DNA of 45,234 nt, from NCBI GenBank assembly GCA_946410555.1, contig CAMKAT010000002.1, forward strand, positions 1-45,234. The letters run 5' to 3'. Origin of the DNA: an uncultured Caryophanales bacterium. Its GTDB lineage: Bacteria > Bacillota_I > Bacilli_A > RF39 > UBA660. Numbering within the stretch: the stretch's first letter is position 1; the number at the start of each line of letters is the position of its first letter. Made by a program: the position numbers and the translations under genes. A model generated the notes under the pieces. That model made no database searches and was not told the DNA's origin. It saw nothing but the letters and a program-made list of their open reading frames with translations. This document shows positions 34,201 through 41,392 of this stretch, one piece after another.

Positions 34201-37200
34201 TCGAAACCTACAGCATCACCCTTGGCAGCTGCTTCAGTTTTATACATTGTTTCACACCAATCTTCAGTAGCATTATATACACATAATGATTCACCATGAG
34301 AATCAGTACCCATAAGTTTCTTAATAAATACATGATATGTTTTTTTAGTTGTTCCATCTTCAGCAGTAACTTCAATATCATATGGAACATAAACACCAGT
34401 AGTTAATACTTTTGTAGGTACAACCGCTGTTGCATTTGGGTCCGTTTTTTGAATATGACAATACTTACTACTCATCGGATTAGCAAATGATGAAACCGTA
34501 ACATAATATGGACCAGTATCGCTAGGATCAAATGGTCTTGGAGTTACTCCATCGCTTTCAGTTAATTCAAAATCTTCAGAATACATGAATACCCAAGGAC
34601 TTGTATAATTGAATGATAAACCAGAAAGCGTAGCATCATGACCATGCTCTCTATTAATATTAAGAGTATACGTCATTGTTTGTCCTGATTCAGCAGAAGT
34701 AACCGCTACTACAATTTCATTATCACCAGTTTTTAAGTTAGTCCATCCATCACCAACAACTGTTGCTGCATAATCTTCAGGAGTAGCTATAATATTAACT
34801 CTTGAAATATTATATGGAACATTTAATGTAGAAACATTAGTACCAATAACATTATATGGTCCAGGAGATTCTTTATTAAATGCAGGATTTAATTGATAAA
34901 TATTAACACCAGAATTATCTTCAACAGCTAAGTTACTTAAATATTTACTTCCTATCCATTCAGGGAAAGTAATATTAAATGTATAAGTAGTCTTAGTAGA
35001 ACCATCTTGAGCTTTTACATATACATGAGATACATAAGAATTACCTTTAGTAAATCCACCCCATGTACCATCTCTTTCTACAGTAGTAGAGTTTCTATAA
35101 TGATTCTTCCAATATATTTCAATTTGATCGGAATTTCTAACTGTTATATTGTATTCAGTAGATTCACAACTAGTTGAGAAATATCTAGACCATAAAATAT
35201 TTCTACTCCACCAACTACCTTTTGGATAATATAACTCTAAGTATTCAATACAAGCCATACTATCTAGATTTCTTGTAATCTCTAAAGTATATGTTTCTGT
35301 ATAGTATTTATTTGTATCATCATCAAAATTAGTTACTTTTACTTGATATGTATTTAAACCATAACCTAGAGAACGAGTACCTGTACCTGTGATAGTAGCT
35401 GTCTTAGAATTTGCAGTTGCATGAATCTTAACTACATTACTTCCGTTAGAAATATTACCAGTGTAATTTAATACCATTGGATCAAATGATGGAGTTAATG
35501 GATGTTGTGTACCCCATTCGTCTTCAATCCATAAGTTTGCTAAACCAACATCTGGATTAAATATTCTAGTAACAGTAACTTTATATGGTACTTCTTGATA
35601 ATCTTCATGATCTTCAGGAAGTGAATTACTAATTCTAAAGTTATATACATTTTCACCATAATTTAAAGATTTAGATAAAGTACCTTTTATTTTTACATCT
35701 TCAGAATCAACTTTAGGTGTAACATTTAATGTACCACTATCAAAATAATATGGAACCGAAACAGTATAATCATTTACATATGAACTTACAGTTTCATTCA
35801 TTGCATATGGTGGACTAGAAGTATAGTTATAGTAAGAACTATGTGCACTTAAAGTTAAATCTTCTAAAGCAAAGTTATTATTTATTTGTCTATATATCTT
35901 TAATACATAAGTTGTCTTATAAAGACCACTCTCACTAGTTACTTCGAATGTAAATTTATTTAAACCTTCATTTAGTCTAGTTTCTTCTCCGATTGAAGGA
36001 CTAACAGAAACTGATGAAAATTTATTTGTTTTTACTGGTTGAATATTAACCATAAATAATTCAAATGGAACATTTATAGAATACACAAATGTTGAAGTAT
36101 CCCAAGCTGGATCTAAAGTTAATACATCACCATATTCATATCCAGTTACTCCATATGATAAGTTTGTAACATTAATACCATCTAGTGTTGCTATATCATA
36201 AGGTTCTCTATGAACATTAAATTTATATTGTCTTCTTGATTTTCCATCTTCAGAAACTATTTCTATAGTTTTTAAGTTATCACCTGCAGTTAAATATCTA
36301 CCTTCAAGAACTGTAACACTAGCTTCTGAATCATTGGTAGTTACGTCAAAGTCAATGTATTCAGTACCTTTATCAACTTCGATATTATATGTATCTATAT
36401 CAGGATCAAATCCTGGTACTATAGTCCAATATTTTGAATCAGTATGAGCTTTAATATCACTTACACTTGAATCATTAGAAAGCATCCTTGTTATAACAAG
36501 CGTGTATGTACCAGTTGCCTCTCCATCTTCAGCATCCAGTGTTATTTCTATGTAGTTATCACCACGTCTCAGATCTACTTCAACAAAATATACACCTAAT
36601 GTAGAAACTGATTTATTTTCTTCTTTATTTAATGTACTATTATAAACTGTTACAGAAGAAGAATTTTCTTGAGGTTTAAATTTAATATATCCTTTATCAT
36701 TATTAGTTGGAACTGTAACTTTATAATCAAATTTAGTTGCACTAAATGCAGGAGATATTGGAACTTCAATAATATCTTTATTTAAATAATGAAGTTCTGC
36801 TAAATATGGGTTATTACTATACTCTCTATATACATGTAAGTAATATGTTTGAGTAGTACCTGTACCCTCAATCCACTCTGTCTCACCAGTCGTAGGATTA
36901 GTTTGATATTCTGAATCAGGAGCATGTACCGTTATTTCAACGATGTTAGTTTTACCTTTTTCAAAGTTTTCGTTACCTTTAATTTCTACGGTTGCATCCT
37001 TGAAAGTTTCAAGAATTTCTAGTCCTGCATAATTTTCATGAAGAATATCTGCTTTAAAATTTAAATATTTAACTTTATCCCAAGTATATGGAACCGAGAA
37101 ATAATAATTTAATACTCCAGGATCTGTAAAGTTAAGGTCGAAGTATCTACCAGATTCTGCGATACCTTGTTCAACTTGAGTAGTATCAATATATAATTCT

Positions 37201-39506
37201 GAAAGGTCGGCATCATGATAGTAATCTCTATATACATTATATGTATAACCTAGAGTACATTGAGCTTTTTTCTCATCAGGAATATCTAAATCTGGATATT
37301 GTAACATACATGCTTCACTTACAACGTCAATTGTTAAATAGTTATCTCCAGGAACTAATACTCTTTTTGAGCCTGCACCAATAACACTTTGATTATCATT
37401 ATCTGAAACAACTTCGAATATTAACTCTTTAATACGAGCTGGAACATGTAAATCATATTCACTTTGATTTCTTTCCCATTCAATTTCAGTTGGAACAGTT
37501 GTTGGATCGTCGTCATTTTGAGCCACTAAAGCATTTTTAACATATAATTTACAGAAATCAATTATATCATTTTCATCATAATTGAAGTCAAAATTTGAAT
37601 CAAAATCTAATTTACAGTAATTTTCAATTAAACCATGAATGTTAATAGCATCAACACTAATAGTAGTTGATGGTGGTCTGTAAGTTGTAATTATATAAGT
37701 TTCAGAATCACCAAGTTCACTTGTACAAATAATCTTGAATTCATGAGTACCACCTGGAACTCTTACTTCACCAACATCACCAGTGATAGTAAGTCTACTA
37801 TCATTAGATCTTGGAACAATTTGAATCTTAGTTTGATTTTGAGGTAATGTAACATTATAGTTTAATTTATTATATTCAAATGTTACATCACTATCAAAAG
37901 CAATTACGTTTTGTTGAATTGGTTGTAATACTTTTAAGTCAGTTAAATATTTATTTTCACTTAAGTCTAAGTAAGTAATCATTGCATATCCATTACCACG
38001 TTTAGCATAATCTGAAATAGCATCGTTACTAACTGCTGTTGTAGAATAAGTTCTAATTTCTGTCTTAGATGGAACTAGAAGTTCAGCACATTTGTAGCAA
38101 GTCATATGTTTAGTATATCTAAGTGTAGAAATAAGGTTGGCGTTTCCGATATAACCAGAGCCACCGCCTCCACCGTTGTCACCGAAACCAGCTCCACCTC
38201 CGTAAAGACCGGCTCCACCTCCACCTCCGTCTCCGGAAGTTCTATTACCACCTTTACCAAAGGCACCAGGTGAAGTACCATTACCATAACTGTTTTGCAT
38301 ACCACCAGTACCACTTGTTTCATCATAACCTTTGTTACCATGGTATCCACCACCGTCACCACCAGCACCTCTATATCCGGCACCACCACCTCCGGCAGCA
38401 ACCATAATTAAATCTGATGATCTAGCAGTTTCTAATTCAGTATCATAAGTATTCATTGTAGATATAAAGTCTTTAAGTGTAGCTAGTGATGAAGCATCAT
38501 AAGAGTAAGAAATATGAGTAGCTCCTCCACCTGCTCCTGAGCATCCGTATGGACCAGCATTACCACCACCGTTGAATCCTCCACCAGCACCGGCTCTACA
38601 ATCATCTCCACGTCCACCAACAGTTACATATAGTTTATTACCAACTGAAAGTTGCATAATACCCATTGAGTATCCACCATATCCACCACGTGGACCATCG
38701 CTACCACCTTGAGCACCCCAAGCTTCTAATTTATAGTATCCTGCATACGTTGCATTAAATGTGGCTGTACCACCTATATAATTAAATTTATTTGATTCAG
38801 TTATATTTTTCTTAACAAGAGTAATTGTATAATTCTTTTCTTCACCAGTAATATTGTTCTTTGTATGAATATAGCAATTTTTTGTATCAGGTACATATTC
38901 AAATCCTTCATAAGTAACATCTACATTACCATTATCATAAGGAATTGCTTCTAGATTAATATAATACCAACCACTTGGAATAGTATATGTAAATGTAGTT
39001 TTAGTAGGATCAAGTAAAAATTCAGGAGTTCTATCAATATTTAAAGAATATAAAAGTGCTGAATGAGTACCTGAAGGTATTTCAGTTCTATTAACTTGAA
39101 CTGTATAAACTACTGTATTACCGCTCTTAGATTTAACAGTGATAGGAATATTATTAACACCTTTAGCTAATTGATGTACACCACCACCTGTTGCTCTTGC
39201 ATATGGGTCATGTGCAGCTACAGTTAAAGTAATTTCATAAACATCCCAATCAACATCAAATGCAAAAGTAGTATCAGAACCAAAGTCACTAGTCTTTTCA
39301 TATAATAAATTAGACATACTTGGATTATTTCCTTTATATGCATAAATTGCACCTAAAGTTGCATCATCTGCATCCAATAAAGAATCATTGTAACTAATGA
39401 CTCTGCTAGTTTTGTCTATCTTTAAATTGCTATATATAAAGCATCCAAATAAGATAAAAACTAATAATAAAAACAAAGTTGAAACATATTTTAACTTACT
39501 CTTCAT
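28203..39506 (-). CDS. Giant surface protein: about 31 cadherin-like repeats, glycine-rich domain, BIG2, dockerin-like end
   Basis: This is a 3,767-residue exported protein. It has a signal peptide or anchor (about 1-25, LKYVSTLFLLLVFILFGCF), two cadherin-like repeats (about 45-235), and a glycine-rich domain of the ALK/LTK type (about 242-513: FNATYAGYYKLEAWGAQGG, AGGGATHISYS, DLIMVAAGGGG, GGGGSGYIG). About 29 more cadherin-like repeats follow to about residue 3480, then a BIG2-like domain (SLDNTIASVDQDGKITGLKQ) and a dockerin-like C-terminus. The last has a canonical second calcium loop (DINYDGTLSAVD) but a first loop interrupted by an insertion (DIGTYDEPGDGVVKATD), so it differs from the other two dockerins. 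ATG 39506 is preferred over a GTG 9 bases upstream because AGGATAG would be only 2 bases from the GTG. It is bounded by miaB's terminator upstream and its own terminator. A lipoprotein Cys is possible (FGCF) but the context is not typical. Confidence 0.85.
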   Translation of the reverse strand: MKSKLKYVSTLFLLLVFILFGCFIYSNLKIDKTSRVISYNDSLLDADDATLGAIYAYKGNNPSMSNLLYEKTSDFGSDTTFAFDVDWDVYEITLTVAAHDPYARATGGGVHQLAKGVNNIPITVKSKSGNTVVYTVQVNRTEIPSGTHSALLYSLNIDRTPEFLLDPTKTTFTYTIPSGWYYINLEAIPYDNGNVDVTYEGFEYVPDTKNCYIHTKNNITGEEKNYTITLVKKNITESNKFNYIGGTATFNATYAGYYKLEAWGAQGGSDGPRGGYGGYSMGIMQLSVGNKLYVTVGGRGDDCRAGAGGGFNGGGNAGPYGCSGAGGGATHISYSYDASSLATLKDFISTMNTYDTELETARSSDLIMVAAGGGGAGYRGAGGDGGGYHGNKGYDETSGTGGMQNSYGNGTSPGAFGKGGNRTSGDGGGGGAGLYGGGAGFGDNGGGGGSGYIGNANLISTLRYTKHMTCYKCAELLVPSKTEIRTYSTTAVSNDAISDYAKRGNGYAMITYLDLSENKYLTDLKVLQPIQQNVIAFDSDVTFEYNKLNYNVTLPQNQTKIQIVPRSNDSRLTITGDVGEVRVPGGTHEFKIICTSELGDSETYIITTYRPPSTTISVDAINIHGLIENYCKLDFDSNFDFNYDENDIIDFCKLYVKNALVAQNDDDPTTVPTEIEWERNQSEYDLHVPARIKELIFEVVSDNDNQSVIGAGSKRVLVPGDNYLTIDVVSEACMLQYPDLDIPDEKKAQCTLGYTYNVYRDYYHDADLSELYIDTTQVEQGIAESGRYFDLNFTDPGVLNYYFSVPYTWDKVKYLNFKADILHENYAGLEILETFKDATVEIKGNENFEKGKTNIVEITVHAPDSEYQTNPTTGETEWIEGTGTTQTYYLHVYREYSNNPYLAELHYLNKDIIEVPISPAFSATKFDYKVTVPTNNDKGYIKFKPQENSSSVTVYNSTLNKEENKSVSTLGVYFVEVDLRRGDNYIEITLDAEDGEATGTYTLVITRMLSNDSSVSDIKAHTDSKYWTIVPGFDPDIDTYNIEVDKGTEYIDFDVTTNDSEASVTVLEGRYLTAGDNLKTIEIVSEDGKSRRQYKFNVHREPYDIATLDGINVTNLSYGVTGYEYGDVLTLDPAWDTSTFVYSINVPFELFMVNIQPVKTNKFSSVSVSPSIGEETRLNEGLNKFTFEVTSESGLYKTTYVLKIYRQINNNFALEDLTLSAHSSYYNYTSSPPYAMNETVSSYVNDYTVSVPYYFDSGTLNVTPKVDSEDVKIKGTLSKSLNYGENVYNFRISNSLPEDHEDYQEVPYKVTVTRIFNPDVGLANLWIEDEWGTQHPLTPSFDPMVLNYTGNISNGSNVVKIHATANSKTATITGTGTRSLGYGLNTYQVKVTNFDDDTNKYYTETYTLEITRNLDSMACIEYLELYYPKGSWWSRNILWSRYFSTSCESTEYNITVRNSDQIEIYWKNHYRNSTTVERDGTWGGFTKGNSYVSHVYVKAQDGSTKTTYTFNITFPEWIGSKYLSNLAVEDNSGVNIYQLNPAFNKESPGPYNVIGTNVSTLNVPYNISRVNIIATPEDYAATVVGDGWTNLKTGDNEIVVAVTSAESGQTMTYTLNINREHGHDATLSGLSFNYTSPWVFMYSEDFELTESDGVTPRPFDPSDTGPYYVTVSSFANPMSSKYCHIQKTDPNATAVVPTKVLTTGVYVPYDIEVTAEDGTTKKTYHVFIKKLMGTDSHGESLCVYNATEDWCETMYKTEAAAKGDAVGFDPMRLNYYVIVNSTFGEYLNTTNVQFTTIDYSATVTHTSSPLALVRDSYVDYPIHVVSEDGLSDLTYHVYVKLVLSSDPRIKTVSLDRGFLLNIGSFKKHYQPDDTTNTDYFWIIDDAYYDAMTDANFAYTMFHPRAKSTMSYDSVNKIITVDTESEDGDYTLKYTFAMKKKSQVNVTAKSLAISDPDYSDSLVPATYPSDYFDGVYKYSPELEDFVFQYTVHIYKSTNNLKIDFEANNENLTYANGKVSVDLSNPIAITSNEQDIIFNVTSWDGSFTAPYTIHVIRDIETDVLIDGLELLDEWNVCEFSCNIRPAFQSNRYSYTADVPNEYENMFFKLDYKNNQQTAEFYLIDPDAEEDKQQVLINNRTYDNSEGANDIIFPGYVFKTGLNQIQIVIKDGLGYPTTSYTAMVYKGRSHDASLEDLSVWDVVNTSKEYILDAKFDPDKLVYGVTVPDGTESVDIRYLQAGNSTVRVQGNTGLQTGINHATVTVLAEDNYTQLTYDVYIDVGGAYRSWLASLTVSTGLKFYDLIPEFYKMQLEYTVVVPSETARVIVEGTPESSEVAVLGNNTYELTTGKNRIEIKGRYYNPADPTEVLNETTYVINIYRRYPNNVRLAYLSVDEGPLSPEFDMGTTNYKVSVPAGTTKLTLHYYPEVENSTVTVSGNGNFKTGYNIVSLAVISEGGTLTKTYQLSVFVKPSNDTTLAMIDVYNDSSQDVRYGVEKFDSKTHDYKVVVPADVSSVYIVGTPSIAQAEVTGGGYNGLSYGDNYIDLEVTAEDGTATSIYMVNVYRKYNLLLKELTHDLSYQLVPDFDPLVNDYKIEVPYDVKVIQFNAVAQAGSAVSLAYSSVNFLEIGENIITFVISDPDGNTNVYTVNVERVGSANNYLANLVPGQGMLLEDFYKTDQTYTYLVPNNLKSLEIADWIIVPEDEYATYEVKGYDKLNLESNDNKITIVVTAQNGAKRTYTLNVEFRDPSFFKHYLSALWVDDGNLSPKYDVDIVSYTVTMPYGTDKTTIHAIPMLESDDVTIDGTLTQEKEVDLKFGRNVFKVKVDSGATGYKIYTLIIYRTSAPDPTLASLIVTSVDGSVHAYTPIFNKLITSYSLTIPSSIKELKVNYLPSDPKSTVVVTGYKDFELDKTNIINVEVTAPDGQTKRTYKIYVTLEADKDNYLVDLQVQDRELKPAFKMTDTGTYEVKVESDVSKVLVYADASSPTANVKINSISKTYTGTDIVSGAISLSPGNNYVQVAVTADSGDVRTYTLNIFKEYKKISTLKALYTSFNESIAMGGTQVTGDGYTPTFSATTLQYYEEVPYRENGTYNIIPFRTDNSAKMVYNSTTVLKEGLNEIPIEVTAEDGVTKTTYVIYVTMTKKPSSKLKELLVTEGRLDPKFDPDTFTYYLEVPNEITSLDFYNKITNPIGKGYAIPEDDDSTVTITDNSGFTANGISTVTITVNNPNADPATTTYKIEVYRSIPPTNPLDDQLSNLYVKGYTMSPSFAPLTLFYQVEVPSTVDKATVGAFRGSSDASIKINDEAKSGTGGEKEVDLDYGKNYVYVQVVASNGAKRTYTVEITRKDTANFLTELTSNTGTWTVTPTESLLKTQFDYELTLPNGVTEIKLKGNWSEGATVDNLDKVYQTISVPPASNLLYKINVTSASGEINTYTVTIHGAVSGETDIDLDTDRGKPSYLGDNKYELTVKDDASTIVLDVKPKDAGATVTMQPFYALQYGETVITFTVTSSDGSDTQTYTLTVTRGKDIEKIVPSKDEIVIVISEEYTLTYTIEPADATSKDVTFVSLDNTIASVDQDGKITGLKQGITKVEIRSDKDPDIKGITTVYVLSKTIMSDTYHVTHKTDVDNSYNLYNLDYVSGVQPKTTINDFLDNFSNPATYLHVYSNGTEVTDLTQFTGSALVLKLEIAGKVHDEITVIVKGDIGTYDEPGDGVVKATDFTEASRYISKLKATTDLAKAQIDINYDGTLSAVDKNEISSYVAGKSSKLED

Positions 39507-39533
39507 ACTACACACTATCCTATTATTTTCTTA

Positions 39534-39562
39534 ATTATAGCATAGTAATATTTTTATATCAT
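39534..39562 (-). promoter_or_regulatory. Probable promoter of the 3,767-residue protein gene
   Basis: Minus strand -10 TATAAT (39534-39539) with ATGATA (39557-39562) 17 bp upstream, about 28 bases before the ATG. Confidence 0.55.
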
Positions 39563-39576
39563 TATAATTTAATTAA

Positions 39577-39612
39577 AAAAATAAAAAAAATAGAACTAAA
39601 ATTAGTTCTATT
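39577..39612 (-). terminator. Terminator of miaB
   Basis: An 11-bp stem (39589-39612) around TAGAACTAA/TTAGTTCTA contains the miaB stop codon and is followed on the minus strand by a long T-rich run. Confidence 0.9.
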
Positions 39613-41011
39613 CTGCGATACCATCTAAGCTAAAGCTTTTAGCATCAGTAATCTTAACTTTAATAATTTCTCCGATTGCTCTTTTTCCACCAGTTACATT
39701 TACTAGTTTAAAAGTATCAGTATATCCACATAATTTATTAGGATCTTTATCAGAAACACCTGTGATTAAAACATCAACTGTTTTATCAAGTAATTTCTTA
39801 TTATTCATATTTGAATATTCATTAACAATTTTATTTAATCTTTGAAGTCTTTCTTCTTTTACTTCTTTAGAGATGTTATCTTCCATCTTTGCAGCTGGAG
39901 TTCCTTCCCTAGGAGAATAAATAAATGTAAATGCTCCATCATACTTACATTCATTAACAACTTTTAAAGTTTCTTCAAAGTCTTCATCTGTTTCATTTGG
40001 GAAACCAACAATTATATCAGTTGTAATAGCAGCATTCTTAACTTTAGTCTTAATCTTGTTAAATAATTCTAAATATTCTTTTTGAGTATAACGTCTACCC
40101 ATAAGTCTTAAAATTCTATCTGATCCTGATTGAAGTGGTAAATGTATATAAGGCATAATATTATCATATTTAGCTATTACATCAATCATTTCATCAGTAA
40201 AGTTCCATGGATGGCTAGTTACAAATCTAACTCTTTCAATACCAATCTTGGCAACTTCCTCTAAAAGACTAGCAAATGAAATTTCATCTTCTCTATCTCT
40301 TCCGTATGCATTAACATTTTGTCCTAGTAGTGTTACTTCTTTATATCCAAGTTCTTTTAGTTTTCTTACTTCTTTTAAGATATCTTCTGATTTTCTACTT
40401 CTTTCTTTTCCTCTAGTATAAGGAACTATACAATAAGTACAGAATTTATCACAACCATACATTATATTAACCCAAGCAGAAATCTTAGAATCTCTTTTGA
40501 AAGACTCACCAACTTCATAAACATTATCTTCATTAGATTTAACTTCAATATTTAATCCTGGTTGTAAGTTCATTAGAATATTAGGTAATTCATGAATATT
40601 ATGAGTACCAAATACTAAATCAATATATTTATGTTTAGATATTATTTCATCTACGACACTCTTTTCTTGTGCCATACATCCACATAAACAAATAAGTAAA
40701 TCTTTATTCTTAGTTTCTTTGATATGTTTACATCTACCTAAGAATCCAAATACTTTATCATGTGCATTTTCTCTAACTGCACAAGTATTTAAAATAACAA
40801 TATCTGCTGTTTCTTCACTATCAGTTTCAACAAATCCTAAGTTTTCAAGTATACCTGCGATTTCTTCAGAATCATGAACGTTCATTTGGCATCCATAAGT
40901 TCTAATGAAATACTTCTTACCTAAGTATTCTTGATTAATTGTTGGATTAACTGTAATGAATTCAGTTTCTCTATTTCTTTTTCTTTCTTCATTATAATCT
41001 GGTAATCTCAT
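39608..41011 (-). CDS. miaB: tRNA-2-methylthio-N6-dimethylallyladenosine synthase MiaB
   Basis: MiaB is a radical-SAM methylthiotransferase that adds the 2-methylthio group to i6A37 in tRNAs reading U-starting codons. It is 467 residues. The N-terminal UPF0004 domain has three cluster Cys (Cys41 in YGCQMN, Cys77 in LNTCAVREN, Cys112 in CGCMAQ). The radical-SAM motif is CDKFCTYC (Cys187, 191, 194), followed by PYTRGKERSR, HLPLQSGSDRIL and TDIIVGFPNETDEDF. A TRAM domain forms the C-terminus. The ATG at 41011 is chosen because AGGTGA lies 5-6 bases upstream; a GTG at 41020 overlaps that site. An extended -10 (TGTTATAAT, 41035-41043) drives it. It lies downstream of the SOS microprotein gene but is separated from it by a terminator. 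Confidence 0.97.
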   Translation of the reverse strand: MRLPDYNEERKRNRETEFITVNPTINQEYLGKKYFIRTYGCQMNVHDSEEIAGILENLGFVETDSEETADIVILNTCAVRENAHDKVFGFLGRCKHIKETKNKDLLICLCGCMAQEKSVVDEIISKHKYIDLVFGTHNIHELPNILMNLQPGLNIEVKSNEDNVYEVGESFKRDSKISAWVNIMYGCDKFCTYCIVPYTRGKERSRKSEDILKEVRKLKELGYKEVTLLGQNVNAYGRDREDEISFASLLEEVAKIGIERVRFVTSHPWNFTDEMIDVIAKYDNIMPYIHLPLQSGSDRILRLMGRRYTQKEYLELFNKIKTKVKNAAITTDIIVGFPNETDEDFEETLKVVNECKYDGAFTFIYSPREGTPAAKMEDNISKEVKEERLQRLNKIVNEYSNMNNKKLLDKTVDVLITGVSDKDPNKLCGYTDTFKLVNVTGGKRAIGEIIKVKITDAKSFSLDGIAE

Positions 41012-41034
41012 ACATTTCACCTCGTCGATAAGTG

Positions 41035-41043
41035 ATTATAACA
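41035..41043 (-). promoter_or_regulatory. Extended -10 promoter of miaB
   Basis: Minus strand TGTTATAAT lies about 24 bases before the ATG; no good -35 is seen 17 bp upstream. Confidence 0.5.
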
Positions 41044-41050
41044 TAAAATC

Positions 41051-41084
41051 AAAAAAAAATCTTTAAACTACCAATATTTAAAGA
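41051..41084 (-). terminator. Terminator of the SOS microprotein gene
   Basis: An 8-bp stem TCTTTAAA (41060-41067)/TTTAAAGA (41077-41084) with a 9-nt loop is followed on the minus strand by nine T (41051-41059). Confidence 0.75.
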
Positions 41085-41147
41085 CTTTTTCACAATAAAA
41101 ATAAGAATTTTTTCATAAGTACATCTTTACTAGTACTTCATAGTGAA

Positions 41148-41246
41148 TTATATACCTTTTGCGGTTAAACTCATCATGGTTAACATTAGTACTAATGATA
41201 AGATTAAAAAGATCACTCCTCTCATATCAACCCAAATTTTTGTCAT
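41148..41246 (-). CDS. SOS-controlled 32-residue single-span membrane microprotein
   Basis: This short gene has no named homologue that I know. Its product has a charged N-terminus (MTKIWVDMRG), one membrane span (VIFLILSLVLMLTMMSL, about 11-27) and the end TAKGI. Coding is supported by a strong ribosome site (AAAGGGAG, 8 bases before the ATG), a promoter with -35 and -10 (41272-41300), a LexA box in the spacer of that promoter, and a dedicated terminator (41051-41084). It is divergent from lexA, the position held in Bacillus subtilis by yneA, an SOS division inhibitor. In Caulobacter the 29-residue SidA membrane peptide inhibits division under SOS. By analogy this peptide may halt division or act on the membrane after DNA damage; that is inference, and it lacks the LysM domain of YneA. 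Confidence 0.75.
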   Translation of the reverse strand: MTKIWVDMRGVIFLILSLVLMLTMMSLTAKGI

Positions 41247-41271
41247 TTTAAACACTCCCTTTCACATTTAC

Positions 41272-41300
41272 AATATAACACGAACACTTGTTTGTATCTA
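41272..41300 (-). promoter_or_regulatory. Promoter of the SOS microprotein gene
   Basis: Minus strand -35 TAGATA (41295-41300), exact 17-bp spacer, -10 TATATT (41272-41277). The spacer contains a LexA box, the same design as the lexA promoter on the other strand. Confidence 0.65.
41282..41293. promoter_or_regulatory. LexA (SOS) box 1, at the microprotein promoter
   Basis: GAACACTTGTTT fits the Gram-positive SOS pattern GAAC-N4-GTTC with one change in the last half-site. It lies within the -35/-10 spacer of the divergent microprotein gene. Confidence 0.75.
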
Positions 41301-41326
41301 CATTATTTTTTAATTTTACAAAAACT

Positions 41327-41338
41327 AAACATATGTTT
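41327..41338. promoter_or_regulatory. LexA (SOS) box 2, overlapping the lexA -35
   Basis: AAACATATGTTT is a perfect 12-bp palindrome of the Bacillus-type SOS box; its last two bases are the first two of the lexA -35. Confidence 0.85.
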
Positions 41339-41365
41339 GACATTTAAACATATGTTTGTTATATT
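41337..41365 (+). promoter_or_regulatory. lexA promoter
   Basis: The consensus -35 TTGACA (41337-41342), 17-bp spacer and -10 TATATT (41360-41365) are overlain by two SOS boxes, so LexA would repress its own gene. Confidence 0.85.
41346..41357. promoter_or_regulatory. LexA (SOS) box 3, in the lexA promoter spacer
   Basis: A second exact AAACATATGTTT palindrome, centred 19 bp from box 2, between the -35 and -10 of lexA. Confidence 0.85.
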
Positions 41366-41392
41366 TTATGTATACATAAAGGGATGGTAAGT

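Noticed and set aside
38102-38401. 99-codon minus-strand frame rich in Val and Glu
   Set aside because: It is a shifted frame over the glycine-rich domain of the 3,767-residue protein, created by GGN codon runs; no ribosome site.
7061-39506. Repeated segments as CRISPR or satellite arrays
   Set aside because: The repeats are coding, 90-115 codons long, diverged and in frame; no short regular repeat-spacer pattern exists.
7061-39506. A classical cellulosome
   Set aside because: No glycoside hydrolase, carbohydrate-binding module or multi-cohesin scaffoldin is visible in the dockerin or cohesin proteins.
41384-41386. Upstream ATG as the start of lexA
   Set aside because: The AAAGGG ribosome site is directly adjacent, leaving no spacer; the ATG at 41393 has a 9-base spacer.
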